64,000 nucleotides of DNA from CAZQHK01 sp964593455. Lineage in GTDB: Bacteria > Muiribacteriota > CAYSPT01. The notes below the pieces were generated by a model. That model searched no databases and had not been told where the DNA came from. It saw only the letters and a list, made by a program, of their open reading frames with translations. Of the stretch, positions 55,617-63,895 are shown one piece after another. The position numbers and the translations under genes are program-made. The stretch covers positions 62,001 to 126,000 of the forward strand of contig CAZQHK010000004.1 in NCBI GenBank assembly GCA_964593455.1, written 5' to 3'. Every line of letters begins with the position of its first letter. The stretch's first letter is position 1.

Positions 55617-56594
55617 TTAGATATCCAGATCCGGCATTGTTAAAGAGAAGCTGTCCATTCGCTGATAGAGACGATAGCCGATAGAAAGACCTACGGAAAT
55701 TAATACCAGCGGGCCCAGGATCGAGCTGATAATACTCAACACATGCTGGACTGAGTCTTCCATAAATACGGCAGAACGGTCGAGGTTTTCACTTACGGTA
55801 CCTGATTCTTCTCCCACCCGGATCATTTCGAGCGTTTCAGAGGGAAAACGTGGAACCATAGCTAAAACACATGTCAATGTACCGCCGGCACTAATACTTG
55901 AGATACCTTTCAGGACCGGGTTTGAAAGCGGGGGATAATCCATGGTATTGGCCGCCATTTCAGTTGCCCTGGCCACCGGTACACCGGAAGCATACATAGC
56001 TCCCAGAATACGAAGGAATCTGGTCATAGCTATTTTTCTGAGCAAACTGCCGATCAGCGGAACGACATTGAGAATATAGCTAAACGGGATCCAAGCTGGG
56101 CCGGAGCGCAAAATCTTAATAAGAATAGTCAAAACCACCGGTATCCCAAGAAACAACAAAGCATTCTGACCGACCGTCTGAAGGTAGACATAAAGGCCAT
56201 CGGTAAAAAAAGTGGGAATTGGAAGTAGAAACAACGATACTATCAGAATAAATATTGGATAGATCAGTGCTCTGACTATCTTGGCTTTCAGCGCGGCCTC
56301 ATGCTCGGCAGACCTGGAAAGAACACCGAAACATTCATCAAGCCGGCCGCTTTCACAGGCAGCGCTGATAATATCCACCTCGTATGTTCTGAACAACTTC
56401 CCCGCACGTTTGAATATCTCGTCGACGGATAGTCCTCTGGACACATCCTCTTTCATCTGACGGGCGGCACGTTTAAGATTCAGGGGATACCCCCCCTCTG
56501 CCACCATGGTGAAACTGCGTTCGACCGGGACACCACTGGCAAGAAGACGTTGCATAGCTCCAAAAAAGACGGCCGCATTCTTTCGAGAAAGCAA
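55617..56594 (-). CDS. PilC / GspF-family inner-membrane platform protein
   Basis: 325 aa with two T2SSF repeats: FFGAMQRLLASGVPVERSF ... AACESGRLDECFGVLSRSAE and FLRILGAMYASGVPVARA ... MIRVGEESGTVSENLDRSA, each followed by hydrophobic helices. The family is usually near 400 aa; the N-terminal cytoplasmic leader is short here. Platform proteins anchor pilins and the motor ATPase in type IV pilus, type II secretion or competence pili. The pilin at 41139 is a candidate cargo. No ATPase is visible in the window. Confidence 0.85.
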   Translation of the reverse strand: MLSRKNAAVFFGAMQRLLASGVPVERSFTMVAEGGYPLNLKRAARQMKEDVSRGLSVDEIFKRAGKLFRTYEVDIISAACESGRLDECFGVLSRSAEHEAALKAKIVRALIYPIFILIVSLFLLPIPTFFTDGLYVYLQTVGQNALLFLGIPVVLTILIKILRSGPAWIPFSYILNVVPLIGSLLRKIAMTRFLRILGAMYASGVPVARATEMAANTMDYPPLSNPVLKGISSISAGGTLTCVLAMVPRFPSETLEMIRVGEESGTVSENLDRSAVFMEDSVQHVLSIISSILGPLVLISVGLSIGYRLYQRMDSFSLTMPDLDI

Positions 56595-56660
56595 TTAACT
56601 TATCCTCCTCCTGTCAGGATACTCCCCATAGGTATGTTAAACAAGCACCCAAATTATCTT

Positions 56661-57557
56661 TCATGTCACAAATTTTTTCCATAGGAATAAACCATGACCG
56701 ATTATGGTGACCGCCGGAAGAAATAGCACGAGCAACGCCGGTCCCACAGCTGACTTGAAGTAAACATTCCCGGAATCGTCCAGAGCCGGAGAACCGGGCA
56801 GGCTGTTCAACATGACGGCTGCATCAGGCTGGACCGGGTCGTAGAGTAATTGCTCCCGCTCCTCATCCTCTAGCGTTTCCGGCAAATGGGTTTTAGCCAC
56901 TGCCTGGTAAGATTGACCGTTTGGTGCTTCAAATTCGAACGTCAGCTTGTAAACCATACGTTTGTTTATCCTGGTGTTGGTCGTCTCTTTCGACTTCAAT
57001 GATCCCAGAGCCAGACGACCGTCAGTCAGCAAACGGTTTGCCTTTAGACCGTTTTTCACGCCAACAATAATAAATACGGCGCCCACAAGAGGGAAGATAA
57101 TGACAAACCCCACAATCGGACCGAAGATAGCTCGCCGCATATTCTCGATTCGACTTATGGACGGGTTTCCCACCGGGTACTCAATGGTGACACACTGATT
57201 GACCTTGAATCGTTTACCTGTGCGATACGACACACCGGAGAACTCCACCTCGTCCAGAAAAAATGTGTAGCGATAGGCATAGATAGGGGCTCCACTACTA
57301 CTCCGGCTGCCGCCCTCTGACGCACCGGTTTTTTCTATACTGTTTATAACACCCTCAAGATTCTTTAGCGGTCCCCGGAAAAGAAAGAGTGAGCTGAAAT
57401 CGGCGTTGAAAGCAAAAAACCATACGAAAATCAGGCCGAACCCGAAAAACAACCAGCCAAATTGATTGAAAAACCCGCCAAAAAGAACTCGCAGCCGTAC
57501 CGAAGACGGCACATACCGGGGCCGTGAACCGTGCATATAGGGGTTGTTCCCATACAT
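56661..57557 (-). CDS. DUF3592-family membrane protein
   Basis: 298 aa. Helix near 30-52, a DUF3592-like beta domain (GVINSIEKTGASEGG ... YTFFLDEVEFSGVSY ... VTIEYPVGNPSISRIE), a second helix (145-165), another similar beta domain (YKLTFEFEAPNGQSYQAVA ... LLYDPVQPDAAVML) and a last helix near the C-terminus. Role unknown. Confidence 0.7.
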   Translation of the reverse strand: MYGNNPYMHGSRPRYVPSSVRLRVLFGGFFNQFGWLFFGFGLIFVWFFAFNADFSSLFLFRGPLKNLEGVINSIEKTGASEGGSRSSSGAPIYAYRYTFFLDEVEFSGVSYRTGKRFKVNQCVTIEYPVGNPSISRIENMRRAIFGPIVGFVIIFPLVGAVFIIVGVKNGLKANRLLTDGRLALGSLKSKETTNTRINKRMVYKLTFEFEAPNGQSYQAVAKTHLPETLEDEEREQLLYDPVQPDAAVMLNSLPGSPALDDSGNVYFKSAVGPALLVLFLPAVTIIGHGLFLWKKFVT

Positions 57558-57576
57558 CCTATCACCATACTTTCTG

Positions 57577-58140
57577 TCATCCCTGCTCTGTCGGTTCGGT
57601 TTTTAATGTCCCGAGTATGCGGGATATCTCCTGGAGGACTTCCTGTTCTTCAGGAAACAGACGTTCTTCTGTTTGGCGGATAATATCGGTTAAACGTTTG
57701 AGCTCACTTATCCGGTTCCGATACACAAGCACTGAGTTGTTGAGTTCAGCAGCCACATTTTGGAGACTATCTCCTTTACGTACCTTGAACGTTACGGACA
57801 AGTCACCCTCCTTAAATTTTTCGGCCACGCGCTTGATTGATGTGGCCGGCCCGGCTATCTGGTGTGAAAAAAACAAACCGGCAATAAAAGCCAGGAGTAA
57901 ATCGATTCCCAGGAGAAAAATGACTTTGCTCCGGTGATTGTCCCAAATCTCATTTTTCATTTCACCCCACACCTCCACCAGAGCTTCAGCCGGAAACTTA
58001 TCGCTCAATACCAAACGGGCGATGGCAGCCATGTACCAGATAGTGATAATCTGAGAAACGATGACTAACACCAGCATAAGCAGCGAAAACCGGAGCTGGT
58101 AAGGCTTATCGATAAAATATTGTACTCGCCTATTCTTCAA
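57577..58140 (-). CDS. HAMP-domain membrane protein
   Basis: 187 aa, TTG start behind GAGGTTGGAG. Two membrane helices (about 17-40 and 72-92), with HAMP right after the second (IAGPATSIKRVAEKFKEGDLS), ending in a helix with no kinase, cyclase or MCP part. Such stand-alone HAMP proteins may relay signals to separate partners. First gene of the minus-strand block below R3. Confidence 0.75.
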   Translation of the reverse strand: MKNRRVQYFIDKPYQLRFSLLMLVLVIVSQIITIWYMAAIARLVLSDKFPAEALVEVWGEMKNEIWDNHRSKVIFLLGIDLLLAFIAGLFFSHQIAGPATSIKRVAEKFKEGDLSVTFKVRKGDSLQNVAAELNNSVLVYRNRISELKRLTDIIRQTEERLFPEEQEVLQEISRILGTLKTEPTEQG

Positions 58141-58154
58141 ATCGCTCCAACCTC

Positions 58155-58255
58155 ACTTTTCTACACTTCTTGCTTGAGGGTGGGACCACCCGGCTCACGC
58201 TATGCCTCAATGTTCGCCCTCACCTATGGCGGACTGGACCAGCCTCCGCCCGGGT
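58155..58255 (+). repeat. dispersed intergenic repeat R3 (full copy)
   Basis: ACTTTTCTACACTTCTTGC start, GAGGGTGGGACCACCCGGCT, CCTCAATG, and the end AGCCTCCGCCCGGGT. Another fragment with TTCTTGCTTGA follows at about 58276-58286. It lies between the glycosyltransferase gene and the HAMP gene. Confidence 0.82.
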
Positions 58256-58328
58256 AAAAAAATCTCAAATATCTTTCTTGCTTGACTATCAGCGTCTATC
58301 CTACCCTATCAGTAACATGGCGCCAGCA

Positions 58329-59585
58329 TCAACTTTCAGCGACGTCCAAAAGTATCTTTTCATACATCATGGCGTGCTGATGACGATTAAAATATTTTTC
58401 TGCGAAAGTTCGGGAAGCATGGCTTATATTTAATAACTCACTTTTCGGTTTTGCAGATAAATCAATTGCCGCTCGGACAATGTTATACAGGTTGTCCGGT
58501 TCGACTACAATACCGGCACCTGCCCGCTCTACCAGTTCCGCCGACACACCAGCCAGGGAAGCAATGACCGGTTTTCCGCAAGCCATTATTTCGGCCAGTT
58601 TTGAGGGAACCGCGTCTTCTAAAACAGGGACTCCCTTGAGCGGTACGACAACCGCATCGGCAGCCGCGTATACCCAGGGCATTGAAGCCCGGGGTTGACT
58701 GGGTAAAACAACAATATTCCCGAAGGAGTTCCATCTTACGTTGCGCTGGATGCGAGAGCGCTGGTTGCCGCTGCCAATAAGCACTATTTTTATAGAATCC
58801 GGGAGATTCCGGGCCACTTGAACCAGCATGTCAATTCCCTGAGCTCGACCCATGTTGCCTGCGTACAACAGGACAAAAATATCTTCTCCCCATCCATGCT
58901 CCTCCCTGAGCCAGTTCATTCTTGGCAACGGTCTGAAGAAAGAAAGATCAGCCCCATGAGGTACCACCGTCATTTTCGCCGGAGATACTCCTTTATCTCG
59001 AAGCCGATCTCCAAATTTTTTTGTTACCGTCACAACGTGATCGGCCCGAAGATAAGCCGTTTTGAGCACACTCTCCACCAAAAACGGTAGCGGACCGCAG
59101 GATGGAAAACCAAGGGAAACGAGTTCATCGGGCCAGATATCCCGCACTTCTAGAATAAAAGAAGTCTCACTCATGTATACCGCTGTCAAGGCGGGAAGCA
59201 GCACTGATAGTTCCGGTACGGAAGCCAACACCACATCCGGTTTCCAGCGACGGCACAGGGCCATAGTCAAAACCGCTGCATTACCGGCAAATACAGCTTG
59301 TCCGAGGATTTGTTTCAACGGTCCTTGAATACCGACTGATGGAAGAGGACATCTCAAAAAACGGACATCGCCGGATCGTTCATGAATGAATTTATGGACC
59401 TGATAACCCGGTAATTCAGCCCCCGTACGGAATCCCGGCACAGCCGCCACAACAGTTACTTCGTGTCCGGACTCAGCCCACATACGCGAAAAATCAAAGC
59501 TTCTGACAGCTGGTGCTCCGGGATCGGGAAACGTATACTGCGTAAAATACAAAATTCTGAGCGGCCGCCGGGGGTTAGCCTGCAT
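58329..59585 (-). CDS. family 4 glycosyltransferase (WbuB-like)
   Basis: 418 aa GT-B fold. N-terminal YFTQYTFPDPGAPAVRSFDF and HEVTVVAAVPG, C-terminal LLYAGNMGRAQGIDMLVQVA, VVVPLKGVPVLEDAVPSKLAEIMACGKPVIAS in pieces, and EPDN. It resembles WbuB-type sugar transferases of O-antigen loci. It stands apart from the main glycan cluster, 43 nt downstream of recR, and may be co-transcribed with it. Confidence 0.85.
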   Translation of the reverse strand: MQANPRRPLRILYFTQYTFPDPGAPAVRSFDFSRMWAESGHEVTVVAAVPGFRTGAELPGYQVHKFIHERSGDVRFLRCPLPSVGIQGPLKQILGQAVFAGNAAVLTMALCRRWKPDVVLASVPELSVLLPALTAVYMSETSFILEVRDIWPDELVSLGFPSCGPLPFLVESVLKTAYLRADHVVTVTKKFGDRLRDKGVSPAKMTVVPHGADLSFFRPLPRMNWLREEHGWGEDIFVLLYAGNMGRAQGIDMLVQVARNLPDSIKIVLIGSGNQRSRIQRNVRWNSFGNIVVLPSQPRASMPWVYAAADAVVVPLKGVPVLEDAVPSKLAEIMACGKPVIASLAGVSAELVERAGAGIVVEPDNLYNIVRAAIDLSAKPKSELLNISHASRTFAEKYFNRHQHAMMYEKILLDVAES

Positions 59586-59628
59586 ATTTCATGAGCCTCC
59601 GTCGCGAGGTTGCGGAGGCGCCGGCGGG

Positions 59629-60246
59629 TTAAAGCGTGAGCCGTCCATCAAACGCTCTCCCCAGGGTCAGTTGATCGGTGTACTCGATGTCGCCGCCGGC
59701 GGGGAGACCGGAAGCAAGCCGGGTAACTCTGGTAGGACTGCCGGAAAGCAAACGGGCGATATACAACACCGTAGTTTCGCCTTCAACGGATGGGCTGACA
59801 GCCAGTACAATTTCCCGCACTTCTTTTCCCGGCAAACATCGTTCAAGCAGGGATCCGATCGCCAGTTTTTCAGGGCCAAGACCGTCCAGAGGCGATATCA
59901 AGCCTCCCAGTACATGATACAGTCCCCGGTATCGGCCAGTCATCTCGATATTGACAACATCCTGGGGTTTTTCCACCACACAAAGGAGTGTGCTGTCGCG
60001 GCCAGGATCGGAACAGAACGGACAACCTGTTTCCTCTTCACAAAAAAACCAGCATACCCGGCAAAAAGAGACGTTACTTTTCAGTTCTTTGAGAGCCTCA
60101 GCCAAATAATCAACATCTTCTTCGTCCCAGGAAAGCAGTTTTAACGCGAGCTTAATGGCAGTTTTACGGCCTATAGTGGGCAGTTTAGACAGATGGTCAA
60201 CCGCCCGTCTAAAACTGGGAGGATAGATGTTTTTTGAATACGGCAC
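59629..60246 (-). CDS. recR: recombination protein RecR
   Basis: 205 aa. Helix-hairpin-helix KLPTIGRKTAIKLAL, zinc cluster CRVC ... CPFC, and a Toprim domain starting LLCVVEKPQDVVNIE with LSPSVEGE-type end (VSPSVEGETTVLYIARLL). Works with RecO/RecF in gap repair. Follows ybaB and dnaX in the classical order. Confidence 0.95.
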   Translation of the reverse strand: MPYSKNIYPPSFRRAVDHLSKLPTIGRKTAIKLALKLLSWDEEDVDYLAEALKELKSNVSFCRVCWFFCEEETGCPFCSDPGRDSTLLCVVEKPQDVVNIEMTGRYRGLYHVLGGLISPLDGLGPEKLAIGSLLERCLPGKEVREIVLAVSPSVEGETTVLYIARLLSGSPTRVTRLASGLPAGGDIEYTDQLTLGRAFDGRLTL

Positions 60247-60264
60247 CGGTAAAACTCATTATAC

Positions 60265-60636
60265 CTAAAATAAACCGGGAGGAAGCATACCGCCGGTCAC
60301 TTGATTCAGCTCCTTGGTAGCCATCTCCTGAGATTTGGAGAGCGCATCACGGACAGCACAGAGAACCATATCCGCTAGCATCTCCGCATCTTCTTCGCCT
60401 ATTTCCGTTCCTTCAGGAAGGGATAAAAGATCGGGCAGTGCACCTGATTCAATAGAAATGGACAAGACTTCCTGTTTTCCATTTGCTTTTACTTTGATGA
60501 CACCACCACCGGCTGCTCCTTCCACTACCTTTGCCGCCAAACCTTCCTGCGCTTTCTGCAAATTTTCCTGAACCATACGGGCCTGCTTGAGAATATCCCC
60601 CATACCGCCCATACCACCAAATTTGCCCTTGCCCAT
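60265..60636 (-). CDS. ybaB: nucleoid-associated protein YbaB/EbfC
   Basis: 123 aa. GMGDILKQARMVQENLQKAQ leader helix, GGGVIKVKANGKQEVLSISI strand core and PPGLF end, typical of YbaB, a DNA-binding dimer. It lies 2 nt downstream of the dnaX stop and upstream of recR. Confidence 0.94.
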   Translation of the reverse strand: MGKGKFGGMGGMGDILKQARMVQENLQKAQEGLAAKVVEGAAGGGVIKVKANGKQEVLSISIESGALPDLLSLPEGTEIGEEDAEMLADMVLCAVRDALSKSQEMATKELNQVTGGMLPPGLF

Positions 60637-60638
60637 GA

Positions 60639-62447
60639 TTAGTCCTCCTTTATTCCAACAATCTTACCGCCAAATAATTTCTGTACTTTTTTCACTGTAG
60701 GATGGTCCAACAGGTCTTTTTCCATTGCGCCATCCTCCTGTCTTTCAGGTTCGCCTGCTTTTTTTGTCATGATTTCGGCCTCAACCCGGTAACTGTCACC
60801 AAGTATCTTTCCTACCATGTCTTCCAGAAGGAGCCTCTTGGAGTCGGTTTTAAGTTTCTCCACGTGAAACCGGTATTTATCCGGGAAATAGATATGCATC
60901 GTCTCACCAATTACTTTTTCTCCAACGGCTTCCTTTAAGAGCGCGTGGATCTGCATTTTATTGTTCGACTTGAGTTTGTCCATCAGCTGTGACAAAACAG
61001 AATTTTTTGCCCCCTCGGCGGCGGGAAAGGATACGGCTTCCGGCACCGAAGGCGCCTGGTCATGAGACAACCTGAAAATTTCTTCTTCCGCACAGCTAAC
61101 AGCGTCCTGAACACTTTCCCCTTCTTGTTCTTTTTCCGAGGACTGGCGAAGTTCTTTCGCTAATTCGACCGCTAATTCGGGGAGCGGCATTTTTTTACGA
61201 CGTTGAACTTTTTCATCCGGGACTTCCAGCACCGGCTTTGATTTCTTTTTTACCGTTGCCTGTTCTTTCACGGCTGCCTTCCTGGATACCGGTTTTGGTT
61301 GGTCATAACTCTTTTTCTGATCACCTGTTTCCTGAAGAGGAACCTTACTATCCAGAACCGGTGTCTTTTTTGCTTCGCCACGGCTGTTGATGAGTTCCAT
61401 CAACATAAGATCAAGCGCAACCCCTTCTTCTTTCGTGAGACGCATGTCTCGGAGACAGTTGAACAACGATTCCATTATACCGGTCAATTCGGTAACCGAT
61501 AGCGAAGTAGCGTCTTTCCGGTCATTTTCGTAGAATCCTTCCCGATCAACACCCAGCCGTACACGGATCATCTTCCGAATATGCTCTGTCAGGGCGCCGA
61601 CCAACTGATAAGGGTCTCGGCCGGCGGCCATGAGATTGTCCACCATCTCTATGAGCCGGTCACGTTTGCCGTTGACAATGGATGACAGTATCTCTGAACA
61701 TATTTCTTCCCGGACTGTGCCGAGAAGATCTTCCACGGTTTCGAGGGAGATCCGTTTAACCTCAAAAGACTCAACCTGGTCCATAAGACTGATGGCGTCC
61801 CGCATACCGCCTTCAGCTCCCCGGGCGATCAGCGACAGACACTCATTGGAAACTTCGATATCCTCGGCGTCGGCGATCGTTTGCAGGCGGTTGACGATAT
61901 CCGGTATACTGATCCGCTTAAAATCAAACTGTTGGCAGCGGGAAAGAATCGTCTCGAGAAACTTGTGAGGTTCCGTGGTAGCCAGTACAAAAACCACATG
62001 CTGAGGAGGTTCCTCCAGGGTTTTGAGGAAAGCGTGTGCCGCCGCTCCTCGAAGTTGATGCGCCTCATCGACGATGTAGACCTTGTATCGTCCTCGGGCC
62101 GGGGCGTACCGTACCTTTTCCCTGAGATCACGGATATCGTCGATGCTGCTGGTTGAAGCGGCGTCGATCTCAATGAGATCGATAAAGGCCCCTTCGTCGA
62201 CAGCCCGGCAGTTATCACATCGACAACATGGCTCGCCATCTTTATGCGACAAACAATTCAACGCTTTACCCAGTAAGCGGGCGGCAGTGGTCTTCCCGGT
62301 GCCCCGGGGTCCGGAAAATAGGTAGGCATGGCTTACACGGCCAGTTTTGACAGCGTTCATAAGTGTTTTTTTTGCTACTGTTTGACCGACCAGTTCTGAA
62401 AATTTCCTGGGCCGGTATTTACGGTAAAGGCAAAGAGAAAGATCCAT
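60639..62447 (-). CDS. dnaX: DNA polymerase III gamma/tau subunit
   Basis: 602 aa from ATG 62447 (MDLSLCLYRKYRPRKFSEL); longer upstream reading would enter the SRP RNA. AAA+ clamp-loader core: Walker A GPRGTGKTT, zinc Cys set around CCRCDNC, Walker B VDEAH and sensor SRC. A lysine- and acid-rich linker and a C-terminal tau-like domain follow. An A AAA AAG slippery heptamer in the correct phase (61251-61245) could give a short gamma form ending at 61213. Confidence 0.95.
   Translation of the reverse strand: MDLSLCLYRKYRPRKFSELVGQTVAKKTLMNAVKTGRVSHAYLFSGPRGTGKTTAARLLGKALNCLSHKDGEPCCRCDNCRAVDEGAFIDLIEIDAASTSSIDDIRDLREKVRYAPARGRYKVYIVDEAHQLRGAAAHAFLKTLEEPPQHVVFVLATTEPHKFLETILSRCQQFDFKRISIPDIVNRLQTIADAEDIEVSNECLSLIARGAEGGMRDAISLMDQVESFEVKRISLETVEDLLGTVREEICSEILSSIVNGKRDRLIEMVDNLMAAGRDPYQLVGALTEHIRKMIRVRLGVDREGFYENDRKDATSLSVTELTGIMESLFNCLRDMRLTKEEGVALDLMLMELINSRGEAKKTPVLDSKVPLQETGDQKKSYDQPKPVSRKAAVKEQATVKKKSKPVLEVPDEKVQRRKKMPLPELAVELAKELRQSSEKEQEGESVQDAVSCAEEEIFRLSHDQAPSVPEAVSFPAAEGAKNSVLSQLMDKLKSNNKMQIHALLKEAVGEKVIGETMHIYFPDKYRFHVEKLKTDSKRLLLEDMVGKILGDSYRVEAEIMTKKAGEPERQEDGAMEKDLLDHPTVKKVQKLFGGKIVGIKED
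61245..61251 (-). promoter_or_regulatory. probable -1 programmed frameshift site in dnaX
   Basis: Minus strand A AAA AAG, phased as in the known E. coli dnaX signal (codons GTA AAA AAG, Val 399 to Lys 401). After a -1 slip the ribosome reads ten codons and meets TGA at 61215-61213, giving a gamma-like product of about 411 aa. Confidence 0.6.
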
Positions 62448-62517
62448 TTCTACAATCCAAACCTTACTTTCCACGTTTCTTGCTCTGCTGCGCACCATGA
62501 GTTTTAACAAATAACGA

Positions 62518-62799
62518 GACAGCAACCGTGCACCCAGTCCTGCTAAAGGACCCCCAGGCGATACCCGTAGTCCTGGCTCCAGCCAGGCACCCCTGCGGCA
62601 CCCGAAGTAACTTGCTTACCGCTGCTTCCTCCCGGACCTGACGGGATTCACAAGCCTCCGCCGCGCAGGACCCGGCCTTCAACACCCGAATCTCCGGGCC
62701 GGCCCTGAAAGACTTCATCTCAACTGGGAATTCAACCCCGCTAGAGCGGTTTGCGGGTTACAGGGCACCGCTAGCTCCCCACCTAGCACGGTCACTGCC
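62518..62799 (-). ncRNA. ffs: signal recognition particle RNA, long form with Alu domain
   Basis: Minus strand. The Alu domain is clear (CCGTGCTAGGTGGGGAGC, then TAGCGGTGCCCTGTAACCC and CCGCTCTAGCGGGG). Domain IV, the Ffh site, follows (GTCAGGTCCGGGAGGAAGCA, GCGGTAAGC, and a return CGGGTGCCGCAGGGGTGCC). The ends pair over 14 bp with wobble pairs, which sets the borders at 62799 and 62518. At about 282 nt it is the Bacillus/archaeal-like long type. dnaX starts 71 nt downstream. Confidence 0.92.
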
Positions 62800-62815
62800 A
62801 TAGTTTTCACCAGCA

Positions 62816-62905
62816 CGGAGAGGGAGGGATTCGAACCCTCGGTACAGGTTTTGCCCGTACACTCGATTTCCAATCGAGCCCGTTCGGCCACTCCGGCACC
62901 TCTCC
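62816..62905 (-). tRNA. tRNA-Ser (GGA)
   Basis: 90-nt class II cloverleaf: acceptor GGAGAGG/CCTCTCC, discriminator G, anticodon loop TTGGAAA, long variable arm, T-loop GGTTCGAATC. CCA is not encoded. Confidence 0.96.
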
Positions 62906-62943
62906 TGAATATCAAACTCATTAACTTCACGTAAATTTAGCAA

Positions 62944-63036
62944 CGGAGAGAGAGGGATTCGAACCCCCGAGGCCGGGCTTAACCGGCCTACCCGATTTCG
63001 AATCGGGCGCGTTCAACCGGACTCCGCCATCTCTCC
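62944..63036 (-). tRNA. tRNA-Ser (CGA)
   Basis: 93-nt class II tRNA: acceptor GGAGAGA/TCTCTCC, anticodon loop TTCGAAA, long variable arm, GGTTCGAATC T-loop. CCA is not encoded. Confidence 0.95.
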
Positions 63037-63037
63037 C

Positions 63038-63136
63038 ACTTTCTAAACTTCTTGCTTGAGGGTGGGACCACCCGGCTCACGCTACATCTCAATGTCCGCA
63101 ATCACGTTTGGAGGAAAAACCAGCCTCCGCCCGGGT
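63038..63136 (+). repeat. dispersed intergenic repeat R4 (full copy)
   Basis: ACTTTCTAAACTTCTTGC start, same GAGGGTGGGACCACCCGGCT core, CTCAATG, GGAGGA, and the end AGCCTCCGCCCGGGT. It begins 2 nt upstream of tRNA-Ser(CGA), between that gene and tadA. Confidence 0.82.
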
Positions 63137-63168
63137 CCCCTTTCCACTCTCACTTTCTATTTCCACTC

Positions 63169-63624
63169 TTACTTTGTTCTGAGCTCATGAAAAAACCGGT
63201 TTAACAACGCCCGGCATTCGTCTTCTAAAACACCTTCAACCACCTGTACCGTGTGGTTAAACCGTCCTCCACACAAAAGAAGATGGGTTATGCTGCGATC
63301 CCATCTCGTCTCAGGGGCTCCATATACCAGATCAGGAATCCGCGATTCTATCATAGCCCCGGCGCACATGACACAGGGTTCCAATGTTACAAAAAGTGTC
63401 GTCCCCGTAAGCCGCCAACCTCCGGTGACAATGCATGCTTGCCGTATTGCTTCACACTCGGCATGCGCCGTGGGATCAGAGCGTTCCCGGACCCGGTTGC
63501 TTCCCCGGGCGATGATCACTCCATCACGGACAATAACCGCCCCGATAGGAACTTCCCCCCGGGAGAAGGCTGTTTCCGCTTCCCGGTAGGCTTCGCGCAT
63601 GAAGGCTTCGTTAACGTTACTCAC
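63169..63624 (-). CDS. tadA: tRNA adenosine(34) deaminase
   Basis: 151 aa. Zinc deaminase motifs HAECEAIRQA (catalytic Glu) and PCVMCAGAM are intact; GEVPIGAVIV is the TadA start region. I start at GTG 63624, since the frame upstream runs into the tRNA-Arg gene; ATG 63600 is the other option. It makes inosine at position 34 of tRNA-Arg(ACG), whose gene lies 12 nt upstream on the same strand. Confidence 0.93.
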   Translation of the reverse strand: MSNVNEAFMREAYREAETAFSRGEVPIGAVIVRDGVIIARGSNRVRERSDPTAHAECEAIRQACIVTGGWRLTGTTLFVTLEPCVMCAGAMIESRIPDLVYGAPETRWDRSITHLLLCGGRFNHTVQVVEGVLEDECRALLNRFFHELRTK

Positions 63625-63636
63625 CGTTTTGTCCAG

Positions 63637-63710
63637 CACGCCTGAGAGGATTCGAACCTCCAACCCTCGGATCCGTAGTCCGATACTCTGTCCAGTTGAG
63701 CTACAGGCGC
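63637..63710 (-). tRNA. tRNA-Arg (ACG)
   Basis: 74-nt cloverleaf: acceptor GCGCCTG/CAGGCGT, anticodon loop CTACGGA, T-loop GGTTCGAATC. The ACG anticodon needs TadA, encoded next door. Confidence 0.96.
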
Positions 63711-63732
63711 ACGTTTCCTAAAAAAATTATAG

Positions 63733-63824
63733 CGGAGAGAGTGGGATTCGAACCCACGGTGGAAGTTTGTGCCCCCACACTCGCTTAGCAGGCGAGCGCC
63801 TTCAGCCAACTCGGCCATCTCTCC
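63733..63824 (-). tRNA. tRNA-Ser (GCT)
   Basis: 92-nt class II tRNA: acceptor GGAGAGA/TCTCTCC, anticodon loop CTGCTAA, long variable arm, GGTTCGAATC T-loop. Confidence 0.96.
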
Positions 63825-63895
63825 TCAAACCTAGCTACTGCCAAGCCATTCGAGTATAGCAAAGCATATCTGAGGTGTCAACTACCGAGATTTGG

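Noticed and set aside
34971..63136. CRISPR-like repeats
   Set aside because: The R copies are kilobases apart, lie in different spacers and have no repeat-spacer spacing; no cas operon is present.
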